A stretch of 11,961 bases of DNA from an uncultured Verrucomicrobiales bacterium (GCA_937969125.1 CALBVA010000191.1:1-11961); one strand, 5' to 3'; numbered from the stretch's first letter, positions 1-7,241 are shown. Notes: generated by a model from the letters alone, not told the origin. Numbers and translations are program-made.

Positions 1-5
1 ACTCT

Positions 6-986
6 ATGACCGCTACTATCGAAGCCAGGTCCGGACAATTTGCCGAGACTTTCAAAAAAATCACCGACGAGGTCGGTAAGTACATCGTCGGACAAGACGA
101 CATTATCGAAAACGTTCTTATTGCCATTTGCTGCGGAGGGCACGTCCTTCTAGAAGGAGTTCCGGGCCTCGGAAAGACCGCTCTCGTCAATACCATGGCC
201 CAAGCTCTGGATCTCGATTTTTCCCGTATCCAGTTCACTCCCGACCTCCTTCCCAGTGATGTCGTAGGCACCCAGGTTCTGCAGGAGGCTGATGGTCACC
301 GCGGCCTGAAGTTTCAACCCGGACCGGTCTTCTGTAATATCCTCCTCGCGGACGAGATTAACCGCGCCACTCCAAAGACGCAGGCGGCCCTCCTTGAAAC
401 GATGCAGGAAAAGCGCGTCACGGTGGCTAATGAGACCCATCCCATCGGGCTGCCCTTCTTCGTATTGGCTACCCAAAACCCCATCGAGAACGACGGCACC
501 TACCCGCTGCCCGAGGCCCAGTTGGACCGCTTCTTTTTCAAGCTCTCCGTCAGCCTGCCGAATCACGACGAGTTCTCTGAAATTCTCAATCGCACCGGTG
601 GCAATGCCGCTCCGAAGATCTCCGCCGTTGCCAATGGCGAGGACATCATCGAGCTGGGGAAGACTCTCCGCGAGATTCCCATCGCTTCCGAGATTCAGGA
701 CCACCTTGTCCGAGTAGTGCGCAATACCCACCCGCAAAATGAGAAGGCTCCCCAAAAGGTGAAGAACTATGTTCGTCATGGCTCTTCGCCCCGTGCAGCC
801 CAGGCCATGCTTTCCGCAGCTCGCGTCCGAGCACTTCTGGATGGTCGCTATCACGTTGCCCGGGAAGATGTTGATGCCGTTGCGGTCCCCGCCATGCGTC
901 ACCGCCTGATCCTTTCCTTTGAAGGGGAGGCCGAGGGTATCGTCCCGGATGATCTTGTGAAATCTGCGGTCAAGTCGGCCTACTAG
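6..986 (+). CDS. MoxR-family AAA+ ATPase
   Basis: A 326-residue AAA+ ATPase of the MoxR family, which is thought to use ATP hydrolysis to remodel or mature VWA-domain partner proteins in the cytoplasm. Visible motifs are Walker A GVPGLGKT (residues 51-58), Walker B ILLADE (112-117), the sensor-1 segment ATQNP (155-159) and the EAQLDRF segment (170-176) typical of MoxR proteins. The N-terminal IVGQDD (27-32) is also characteristic. The length is normal for the family (about 310-350), so the gene looks complete although it begins 5 bases into the window; its ribosome binding site and promoter lie outside. It is the first visible gene of an operon with DUF58 and two VWA genes, the standard MoxR neighbourhood. 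Family assignment is very secure. The identity of the client is not known. The symbol moxR is a family label rather than a confirmed orthologue, so none is given. Confidence 0.96.
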   Translation: MTATIEARSGQFAETFKKITDEVGKYIVGQDDIIENVLIAICCGGHVLLEGVPGLGKTALVNTMAQALDLDFSRIQFTPDLLPSDVVGTQVLQEADGHRGLKFQPGPVFCNILLADEINRATPKTQAALLETMQEKRVTVANETHPIGLPFFVLATQNPIENDGTYPLPEAQLDRFFFKLSVSLPNHDEFSEILNRTGGNAAPKISAVANGEDIIELGKTLREIPIASEIQDHLVRVVRNTHPQNEKAPQKVKNYVRHGSSPRAAQAMLSAARVRALLDGRYHVAREDVDAVAVPAMRHRLILSFEGEAEGIVPDDLVKSAVKSAY

Positions 987-992
987 GTCTTT

Positions 993-1021
993 TTGTACTG
1001 AGTTTATCGTACTATTATATA
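993..1021 (+). promoter_or_regulatory. Possible promoter in AT-rich gap before the DUF58 gene
   Basis: The 42-base gap between the MoxR and DUF58 genes is strikingly AT-rich against GC-rich surroundings. It contains TTGTAC (993-998), then 17 bases, then TATATA (1016-1021), a weak match to a sigma-70 promoter. If used, transcription would begin at about 1028-1029, right at the DUF58 start codon, giving a leaderless or nearly leaderless message. No Shine-Dalgarno precedes that ATG, which fits. The element may equally be just a spacer inside a larger operon transcript. Confidence 0.25.
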
Positions 1022-1028
1022 CTCTGGA

Positions 1029-1904
1029 ATGTCCCGGAACGAACTCACGAATGCCGACTTCATCCGCCGGCTCGAAAGTCTCTTTCTGCTCGCACGTCGG
1101 GTCCTTGGCGGGACCCTGCAGGCCGACCGGAAGAGTCATCGCAAGGGTGCTGGCATTACTTTCGCGGACTATGCGGAGTATCAGCTCGGTGATGATTACC
1201 GCGCGATCGATTGGCGGGTTTATGCCCGTTTCGATCAGCTCGTCATCAAGCTCTTCGAGGTTGAGGAGGACACCACGATCTACATTCTTGGGGATTCTAG
1301 TCATTCCATGGCCAGTAAGTTCCTGCCAGCCAAGAAGCTCATCGCGGCGATGGGTTACATTGCCCTAAACTGTCTCGATCGACTCACTGTTTACGGAATG
1401 GCGGATAAGCTGCACTCCATCCAGGATCCTACCCGGGGCAAGGCGAAGGTCTTAAGCTTTCTCCGCGGACTGGAGGCTGCCGAAACCCAGGGCACGGACA
1501 CTGATTTCACCGCCTGCGTGAAGGAGTTTGAAGTCCGCCATCGCAAAAAAGGGGTGGTTCTGGTGATCTCGGATTTCCTCTTTTCAGGCGGATTTGAAGA
1601 CGGCCTGAAGCGTCTTTCCGGAATCGGGCATGACGTCTACTGCCTCCAGGTCCATGCCAAGGATGACTTAACCTGTGACTGGAAGGGCGATGTCGAGATT
1701 GATTGCGTCGAGACGCACCAACGCGAACGCATCACCGTGACCCGAAAGGAGATTCAGAAATATGAGGAGATCATGGCGGAGTGGAATGCCTCCTTGAAGA
1801 AGGAGTGCGCCCGCCGGGGCATCGGTTACGCTAGTACGACTGATGACATCCCCTTTGATGAAGTGGTGCAGACCATCCTGCGGAAGGGAGGATTAGTCGC
1901 ATGA
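1029..1904 (+). CDS. DUF58 domain protein (VWA-like)
   Basis: A 291-residue DUF58 protein, a usual partner of MoxR ATPases. The signature block runs over residues 41-78: AGITFADYAEY, then GDDYRAIDWRVYAR, then LFEVEE. It is followed by a VWA-like fold with the metal-site motif DSSHS (89-93, fitting DxSxS), a TDTDF segment near 157-160 and VISDF (179-183). There is no signal peptide or membrane segment, so it is likely a soluble protein acting at the inner face of the membrane with its neighbours. The ATG at 1029 has no Shine-Dalgarno; the conserved block starts about 40 residues in, which fits the family, so this start is preferred. The stop overlaps the start of the next gene by 4 bp (ATGA), indicating translational coupling. 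The molecular function of DUF58 proteins is not firmly established. Confidence 0.95.
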   Translation: MSRNELTNADFIRRLESLFLLARRVLGGTLQADRKSHRKGAGITFADYAEYQLGDDYRAIDWRVYARFDQLVIKLFEVEEDTTIYILGDSSHSMASKFLPAKKLIAAMGYIALNCLDRLTVYGMADKLHSIQDPTRGKAKVLSFLRGLEAAETQGTDTDFTACVKEFEVRHRKKGVVLVISDFLFSGGFEDGLKRLSGIGHDVYCLQVHAKDDLTCDWKGDVEIDCVETHQRERITVTRKEIQKYEEIMAEWNASLKKECARRGIGYASTTDDIPFDEVVQTILRKGGLVA

Positions 1905-3652
1905 GTTTTCTTTCACCCGGACTTCTTTGGGGGCTTTTGGCTCTTATTCCGCTCGCTGCCGTCTTCTTCCTGAAAGTGCGCCCACGCCGGAAGGAGACCA
2001 ATGCCTTCTTCCTCTGGCAAAAGATTTTTGAGGAGAAGAAAGCCTCCGCGCTTTTTCGCCGTCTGCGCGATCTCTTTTCGCTTATTCTCATGCTTCTCGC
2101 AGCGGCTGCCATAGTCTTCGCGATGAGCCGTCCGCGCTTCGATGGCGATGACGGACGGGACCTCCTCGTGGTGGTGGATATCTCCGCCTCGATGTCCGCC
2201 GGACCGGAGGGGGACACGGGAATCGATCTCGCCCGTAAGGAGGCGGAAGGCATTGTCACGGCTCTCAATGGAACTCGGCGAATGGCACTCGCGAGTTTTT
2301 CGGATGAACTGGAATTCGTGAGCCACCTCTCGGACAGCCCGCGTGATCTCCTGAAATCGATCGAGTCCCTCGCCACCCGTGATGTTCCAGTCTCCGAGAG
2401 TGCCCGCCGCACCTTGAACCAGTATGCCGAGCAGAAGGAAGGGAAGGGGAAATATCGTGTCATTCTTCTTACCGACGGTCACGGAGGACTGGAGGGATTG
2501 GACGAGGGCATCGAGGTGATGCGCCTCGGCGATCCCATTCAGAATGCCGGACTGGTGGAAGCTGACTTTGCCTGGATGCCAGGGAAGGCCCGCACCGCTG
2601 GATTTTTCTATCGCGTCGCTTCGTCTTTCAAGACGGTGAAGCAGGGTGAACTGGAGCTTCGCAATGCCGATACCGGAGGTATTTCCAAACTCCTCCCGCT
2701 GGATATACAGCCGGGAGTCAGCGATTCACAGGTTCTCTTAATCGAGGATATCGAACCAGGGAAATGGATGGCTTCTCTTAATGTCGCCGATGATTTTCCG
2801 AAGGATAACGAGATCGAAATGATGCTTCCGGAACAGAAGAAAATCCCGGTCCGCGTGAGTGCAAAACAGAGCTACTTTTTCCAGCGTTGTATCGAAGCCT
2901 TCGACCTCGCTGGCGGTCTCCTGACACAGGCTGACGACGGAGCTGAACTCATGCTCGCTCAGGGCGCGCCGGATGGCGAAGAACCTGCTCTCGTCTTCGG
3001 GCCGACCGGTGACTCACCTTATTGGTCGGATCTTGGTGACGAAGTCGAGGTCCTCGCTGCCCGCGTTCTCGTGGACGACCACCCGGTGCTGAAGCACCTC
3101 GATCTCGAAGGCCTCCCATTCTACGGAGCCCGCCAGCTCACTGCTCCGGAGGGAGCGATTGTCCTAGCCAAGTCGGAAAGTGGACTGCCGCTGATTTACA
3201 AGTCTTCCCAAAACGGACGCACCGCCATCGTGGTGAATCTCGATCCTGCAAAGGGCGATTTCTTCCTCTCTCCCTGGTTTCCCGTGATGGTTCACGATGC
3301 CGCCCGCCACCTGAAGTCAAGGGAAGGGGACTGGCGTTCCATTTACCCCACCGGAACTGTGGTCAACGTTCCCGCCGATGCCGAACTCACTATGCCGGAT
3401 GGCGCTGTCGCCGGTCCTGGTCCCGTTCAGCTGGATCAGCGCGGGCTCTTTTCACTCGCCGGTCCCGGTCGAACCACCACCTTTGGTGCGTCGCTACTTC
3501 ATTCCGGAGAGTCCTTGCTGGATGACTCCGGCCCGTCGGCCTCCGTCCAAGACATCGCCAGTGGAAACCCGCCGGCTCTTTGGCTTCTTATCATCGCTCT
3601 TCTTATCATCGTGGTCGAATGCGCCCTCTATCATCGTAGAAAACTCGGTTAA
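1901..3652 (+). CDS. BatA-like membrane VWA-domain protein
   Basis: A 583-residue membrane protein. Residues 1-80 form a BatA N-terminal region with two hydrophobic helices (about 7-25 and 57-75) and the usual polar link between them (RPRRKETNAFFLW). A VWA domain follows (about 87-260) with DISAS (93-97) and TDGHG (191-195). The middle threonine motif of the metal site is not clear; ATRDVPVS lies where GGTD would be expected. Residues 260-550 look like beta-rich material. A final helix (about 554-576) ends in a basic tail, giving three membrane spans as in BatA/BatB-type proteins. The start is well supported by a strong Shine-Dalgarno, AAGGGAGG at 1884-1891, inside the DUF58 gene with a 4-bp ATGA overlap. 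It probably works with the MoxR ATPase and DUF58 protein at the membrane. The BatA name would be by analogy, since classical BatA is shorter (about 330 residues). Confidence 0.9.
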   Translation: MSFLSPGLLWGLLALIPLAAVFFLKVRPRRKETNAFFLWQKIFEEKKASALFRRLRDLFSLILMLLAAAAIVFAMSRPRFDGDDGRDLLVVVDISASMSAGPEGDTGIDLARKEAEGIVTALNGTRRMALASFSDELEFVSHLSDSPRDLLKSIESLATRDVPVSESARRTLNQYAEQKEGKGKYRVILLTDGHGGLEGLDEGIEVMRLGDPIQNAGLVEADFAWMPGKARTAGFFYRVASSFKTVKQGELELRNADTGGISKLLPLDIQPGVSDSQVLLIEDIEPGKWMASLNVADDFPKDNEIEMMLPEQKKIPVRVSAKQSYFFQRCIEAFDLAGGLLTQADDGAELMLAQGAPDGEEPALVFGPTGDSPYWSDLGDEVEVLAARVLVDDHPVLKHLDLEGLPFYGARQLTAPEGAIVLAKSESGLPLIYKSSQNGRTAIVVNLDPAKGDFFLSPWFPVMVHDAARHLKSREGDWRSIYPTGTVVNVPADAELTMPDGAVAGPGPVQLDQRGLFSLAGPGRTTTFGASLLHSGESLLDDSGPSASVQDIASGNPPALWLLIIALLIIVVECALYHRRKLG

Positions 3653-3654
3653 TC

Positions 3655-6156
3655 ATGGAATTTCTAGGATGGACTCCTCTGTGGTGGCTCGTGGTCTTAA
3701 TTGGCCTCGGAGTCGTGTTTTATTTCTCCCTCGTCGATCGCCCGGCGCGCATGAAGTGGTTGTCATTTGGCTTCCGCATCCTTGCGATCGTGCTCCTCAT
3801 TCTGGCTCTTTGTCGTCCGTTTTGGGCGACTGAGAAGGAAGAGGTGCACCTGGCCTTCTTGATTGATGTCTCGGAATCGGTCGATGTCTCCTCAATGAAA
3901 AAGGCCCTTGCCGAGGCGCAGGGTGGCATCGCGAAACTTGACGAAGGCGACAGTCACGGCCTCTTTCTGTTTGGCAATGACACCCGTCAGGTGACCGTCG
4001 AGGAGGCTCAGAAATTTATCGAAGCCTGCGAAAAAGGGCGGGCCGATGCTGCCTTTCGAGCGGATAGCGATCTCGAAGCCGCCGTCTCCCACGTGAGGCT
4101 TACCCTCCCGGCGGATCGGGGAAAGCGGCTCGTCATTATGAGTGACGGTCTCTTTGAAAAAGACCCCTCATCCGTTTTCTCCCAGCTTGAGAAGGAAAAG
4201 ACTGATGTCCGTGTCGTTACTCTCGAATCATTGAAAAAACCGGAGGCCTCCATTGTATCTTTCTCCGCGGCTTCGCCCACCGCCTTCCAGGGGGAACTCT
4301 CCCGATTGAAGGTCCGGCTTGGCTCTAATAAAGACATGAATGGAAAGCTCCGCATCCTTCATCGCGGTGTCGCAGTCGCTGAGAAAGCGGTGAGCCTGAA
4401 AGCGGGTGAGGAAGTCACCGAGTCCGTCGAGGTCGAGATGGTTTCGGCTGGTGACAGCGTCTGGGAGGCTCACCTTGAACCGGACGAGGATTATTTCCCA
4501 GCGAACAATCAAGCCTCTACCACCGTTTCCGTGAGTGGTCAGCCGCGCGTGCTCGTGATTCATGACAAACCTCAGCAACTTCGCGAGGCAGCCCGAGCTC
4601 TGAAAGAACAGGGGATCGAACTCGATGTTCGTAGAGCCCGTGGCCTTCCTGATTCCCTACGTGGCCTTCTTGCCTTCGATTGCATCATACTCGCCGACAT
4701 CCCGGCAACTTCAATGGAGCCAAAGCAGATGCGCTGGCTGAAGCAGTATGTCAGCGACTTCGGTGGTGGTCTCATTATGACCGGTTCGGAAAATTCCTTC
4801 GGACTCGGCGGATATTTCAAGACACCCGTCGAAGAGGTTCTCCCGCTTGTTTCGCGATTCGAGAAGGAGAAGCAAAAGCCCTCCCTCGCCATGGTTCTGG
4901 TCATCGATAAGTCCGGCTCGATGAGTGGTGATCCCATCGTTCTCGCCCGCCAGGCCGCCCGCGCTGCCGCTGAACTCCTCAGCCCGCAGGATCAGATCGC
5001 GGTCATCGGATTCGATAGTAATCCTCAGCTTGTCCTCGATCTTACCCCTGCCGGAAACCAGGGAGCGATTGCCTCCGCCATCGATTCCATCCAGGCCAGC
5101 GGCGGCACTGACCTCGCTCCCGCCGTGGCCCAGGCCAAGGACATCCTCGCCGGGGCGAGTGCTCGCATTAAGCACGTGATCGCCATGACCGATGGCCAGA
5201 CTGATCAGGCAAACCTTCTTGAACTTTGCCAAGAGATGGCGGATTCCGGTATGACCGTCTCCACCGTCGCGATGGGTGGAGGCGCGGCCCGTGAACTCCT
5301 CGCTGCCATGGCTGATGCCGGACGCGGGCGTTATTATGAGACCGACGCCCCCGAAAACGTTCCGCAAATTTTTACCAAGGAGACGATGCAGGCCTCGAAG
5401 TCCGCCATCAAGGAGGACCTCTATGCCGTCGCCCCGGTCTCTGAACACCCTATGCTCACCGGTTATGAAGAGGCGGAATTTCCTATGATTCTTGGCTATG
5501 TTATGACTCGCGTGAAGCCCACCGCGCAGCTACTCCTCGCTGCCGAATCGGGCGACCCGCTTCTTGCTTCCGGTCAATTCGGCCTCGGGACTGGAGTCGC
5601 CTTCACTGCAGATCTCACTGATCGTTGGGGCAGCGAGTGGCTCACTTGGGAGGGCTTTGGGCCTTTCTGGGCACAGGTCATTCGGGGTGCTTTAAAGAAA
5701 GATGACTCCATTGGCCTCGCTGCGGACACCCGCATCGAGGGCGGACAGTGGAAGATCGATATCCGCCGCCTCAGTGACAATGGAGCACCGGTGAATGGCA
5801 TCGACTGGAAGGCCGAGGCCTTTGACGCCGATGGTAATACCACGCCGGTCACTATCAAGGAAACCGGTCTTGGTCGTTACGAAGCCAGCATCCCACTTAC
5901 TGGTAACCGCATGGCCCTTCAGCTGACTGATGCCGTCCATGCGAAGATGAAAACCCTCCAATGGAATCGCGGCTACCCGGGTGAATATCGCCTCGCCTCT
6001 GGCAATCTCGCCTCCTTCCAGGATCGTGAGACCTATTCGCCAACCGAAGCGAAAGCAGGCATCGCTCCCATTAACGTCAAATCGACCGCCATTCCACTCT
6101 TCGGCTTCCTAGCCCTCGGCGCGCTCCTTCTGAGTATCGTCTTCCGGCGGATCTAG
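3655..6156 (+). CDS. Large membrane protein: VWA, GATase1-like, second VWA
   Basis: An 833-residue protein closing the MoxR operon. Two membrane helices sit at the N-terminus (about 10-27 and 38-54). A first VWA domain (about 64-195) has DVSES (71-75) and MSDG (162-165), but its middle motif is altered, with SD at 138-139 where TD is expected. A beta-rich linker (about 196-295) leads to a GATase1/DJ-1-like domain (about 297-400), with FDCIILADIP (341-350) and a glycine-rich TGSENSFGLGGY (376-387) that has no cysteine at the nucleophile elbow, so it is probably non-catalytic. A second VWA domain (about 411-580) has a complete metal site: DKSGS (418-422), GGTD (483-486), MTDG (511-514). A further beta-rich region precedes a C-terminal helix (812-829). 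Such proteins are common in Planctomycetes and Verrucomicrobia. The gap to the previous gene is 2 bp with no Shine-Dalgarno, suggesting coupled translation. Function is unknown beyond the MoxR/VWA context. Confidence 0.93.
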   Translation: MEFLGWTPLWWLVVLIGLGVVFYFSLVDRPARMKWLSFGFRILAIVLLILALCRPFWATEKEEVHLAFLIDVSESVDVSSMKKALAEAQGGIAKLDEGDSHGLFLFGNDTRQVTVEEAQKFIEACEKGRADAAFRADSDLEAAVSHVRLTLPADRGKRLVIMSDGLFEKDPSSVFSQLEKEKTDVRVVTLESLKKPEASIVSFSAASPTAFQGELSRLKVRLGSNKDMNGKLRILHRGVAVAEKAVSLKAGEEVTESVEVEMVSAGDSVWEAHLEPDEDYFPANNQASTTVSVSGQPRVLVIHDKPQQLREAARALKEQGIELDVRRARGLPDSLRGLLAFDCIILADIPATSMEPKQMRWLKQYVSDFGGGLIMTGSENSFGLGGYFKTPVEEVLPLVSRFEKEKQKPSLAMVLVIDKSGSMSGDPIVLARQAARAAAELLSPQDQIAVIGFDSNPQLVLDLTPAGNQGAIASAIDSIQASGGTDLAPAVAQAKDILAGASARIKHVIAMTDGQTDQANLLELCQEMADSGMTVSTVAMGGGAARELLAAMADAGRGRYYETDAPENVPQIFTKETMQASKSAIKEDLYAVAPVSEHPMLTGYEEAEFPMILGYVMTRVKPTAQLLLAAESGDPLLASGQFGLGTGVAFTADLTDRWGSEWLTWEGFGPFWAQVIRGALKKDDSIGLAADTRIEGGQWKIDIRRLSDNGAPVNGIDWKAEAFDADGNTTPVTIKETGLGRYEASIPLTGNRMALQLTDAVHAKMKTLQWNRGYPGEYRLASGNLASFQDRETYSPTEAKAGIAPINVKSTAIPLFGFLALGALLLSIVFRRI

Positions 6157-6548
6157 GCTGACCTCGGCAGCACTCGCCTGTGCATTACCCGAAAAACCAG
6201 AGCCCCACAAAGAGCTCCCAGAGTATCTGCCAACCAATCGCCGAAGTCATTTCCCGTCCGGTTTTCAAAGAACGATTGGTGGAATTCATCCCAGATCCCG
6301 ATCAGCGAGATGACGACTGTCACGATCAGGGTGAGCTGTCTCCACGAGGGTCTCTTTGCCAAAAAAAGAGCTGCTGAAAGTAAGCCACCCCCGCCGAAGA
6401 AGTAGCCGAAGTGCACGACCTTATCAAAGTGCGGGATATCGAGCATGAAGCCACCCGGCGGGCTGAATCGGTCCCCGTGTGAAAAAAAATTCAAGAGGAT
6501 AAACCATAGGACGAAGCAGCCGCCCCAAAATCGTGGGCTCGATTTCAT
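6153..6548 (-). CDS. VanZ-like family membrane protein
   Basis: A 131-residue membrane protein with four predicted helices (about 8-23, 46-64, 71-86, 104-121). It shows the conserved polar residues of the VanZ-like family: DKVVHF (42-47), DEFHQ (87-91), R97 and DWLAD (104-108). VanZ is known for low-level teicoplanin resistance in enterococci, but most family members are uncharacterised and there is no van cluster here, so resistance should not be inferred. It lies 8 bp downstream of the antitoxin gene on the same strand and may be transcribed with it. The Shine-Dalgarno is poor. Its stop codon shares the tetranucleotide CTAG (6153-6156) with the stop of the convergent VWA gene, so the two coding regions overlap tail to tail by 4 bp. 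Confidence 0.9.
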   Translation of the reverse strand: MKSSPRFWGGCFVLWFILLNFFSHGDRFSPPGGFMLDIPHFDKVVHFGYFFGGGGLLSAALFLAKRPSWRQLTLIVTVVISLIGIWDEFHQSFFENRTGNDFGDWLADTLGALCGALVFRVMHRRVLPRSA

Positions 6549-6550
6549 CT

Positions 6551-6562
6551 GACTGATCAGTC
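6551..6562. repeat. 12-bp perfect palindrome at antitoxin stop codon
   Basis: GACTGATCAGTC is a perfect 12-bp inverted repeat without a spacer. It covers the stop codon of the CopG antitoxin gene (6557-6559) and lies just upstream of the VanZ-like start. Direct inspection confirms the symmetry. It could be a dimeric protein-binding site between the two genes, or chance. It lacks a loop and a T-run, so it is not an intrinsic terminator. Confidence 0.4.
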
Positions 6563-6841
6563 CTGATCTCCGCTACGGCGCATCTCTTCTTCCATCCGCT
6601 CCGCCAGCCACTGCTTCATCATCGACTGGTAGTTCAGGAAGCGTGACCGCGCGATCCGTTTGATTCGCGAAAGCATGCGCGGATCGAATCTCAGCGTGAT
6701 CGTGGTGGATTCACGGGAATCCGGAGAGTGGATGGAGGCGTTGATGAGGCGTGGATTCAGCGAGTGCTGGCGCCAGAAATCATGCTCGGCCTCGGGCGTT
6801 TCGAAGTCGGGAACGTCTTTCCAATCGGAGATTTCTTTCAT
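6557..6841 (-). CDS. CopG/ribbon-helix-helix antitoxin (BrnT partner)
   Basis: A 94-residue antitoxin of the CopG-antitoxin family that accompanies BrnT/DUF497 toxins. The N-terminal half has the toxin-binding type signature: W7, VPDF (10-13), then EAEHDFW (17-23) and a histidine. The C-terminal half is a ribbon-helix-helix fold with beta-strand TTITLRF (46-52), a helix rich in Arg and Lys, and the family's YQSMMKQWL (71-79). Such antitoxins bind and neutralise the toxin and repress their own operon as dimers. It lies 40 bp downstream of the toxin gene on the same strand, the toxin-first order typical of brnTA operons. The start at 6841 has no visible Shine-Dalgarno but places the conserved W and VPDF at the expected distance from the N-terminus. 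Confidence 0.88.
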   Translation of the reverse strand: MKEISDWKDVPDFETPEAEHDFWRQHSLNPRLINASIHSPDSRESTTITLRFDPRMLSRIKRIARSRFLNYQSMMKQWLAERMEEEMRRSGDQD

Positions 6842-6881
6842 CGTGTGGGCGGATGTTAGGGATGCGGGAAAAGGGGTGGAC

Positions 6882-7160
6882 TCACTTCAGTTCGGCGAGC
6901 TTGCGATCGTAGTAGGCAGACTCGTCTTCCTCCAAATCGCGGGCCGAGATCACCCGGGCTTTCTTGCCGTCCGTCCAGAAGGAGAGGAAGAGCCCTCGGT
7001 TTCCAATGGTCTTCCCGAGGAGATAATAGCGCACCTCACCGTCCGCTCGCTCGGTGTCCGGGAGGAGCCGGATCGCGAAGGGATCTTCGAAGATTTCCTC
7101 AAGCTCATGCGGCTTGATAAGCTTCGTATCGAAGGACGTGTTTGAGAAATCGAGTTCCAT
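6882..7160 (-). CDS. BrnT-like toxin (DUF497 family)
   Basis: A 92-residue protein of the BrnT/DUF497 family, ribonuclease toxins of type II toxin-antitoxin systems that block growth by cutting RNA. Visible family features are the opening MELDF, ELEEIFEDP (19-27), GEVRYYLLG (41-49), the beta-hairpin LFLSFWTDGKKARVISAR (57-74) and a C-terminal helix with E80 and Y83-Y84. The frame stays open much further upstream, to 7496, but that extension lies opposite the RluA gene. The ATG at 7160 puts the protein start where the family starts, so I use it. Oddly, the usual KHGV-type segment before the EEVFEDP-like helix reads TKLIKPHEL, so the conserved histidine seems to be replaced, by K13 in my alignment. 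The toxin may be divergent or weak. Its partner antitoxin lies directly downstream. Confidence 0.84.
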   Translation of the reverse strand: MELDFSNTSFDTKLIKPHELEEIFEDPFAIRLLPDTERADGEVRYYLLGKTIGNRGLFLSFWTDGKKARVISARDLEEDESAYYDRKLAELK

Positions 7161-7213
7161 GTGCTGCTTGATTGAGGAAACCACAGCCTTGCGGGGATGC
7201 AAAGGCGGGATTT

Positions 7214-7241
7214 GATTTACGCGAGCGTGAGGCGGAGCCAA
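7214..7241 (-). promoter_or_regulatory. Possible promoter of the toxin-antitoxin unit
   Basis: Read on the minus strand, TTGGCT (7241-7236) and TAAATC (7219-7214) are separated by 16 bases, a partial sigma-70 match. Transcription would start near 7207 and leave a leader of about 45 bases before the toxin ATG. The position between divergent genes is sensible, but the hexamers match the consensus weakly. Confidence 0.2.

Noticed and set aside
150..1304. Long open frame (384 codons) on the minus strand opposite the MoxR and DUF58 genes
   Set aside because: It lies wholly opposite two strongly conserved coding regions and shows no domain I recognise. The length is explained by codon bias in GC-rich genes leaving few stops on the opposite strand.
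4711..5448. Open frame of 245 codons on the minus strand inside the large VWA gene
   Set aside because: It is opposite the conserved GATase-like and second VWA domains, is rich in Gly, Asp and His without a recognisable fold, and has no supporting start signal.
6153..6548. Reading the VanZ-like gene as glycopeptide resistance
   Set aside because: VanZ-like folds are widespread in bacteria with no van operon, and nothing else here belongs to that pathway.
6660..7145. Plus-strand open frame of 161 codons over the toxin-antitoxin genes
   Set aside because: It is the reverse of two recognisable genes (CopG antitoxin and BrnT-like toxin) and has no domain of its own.
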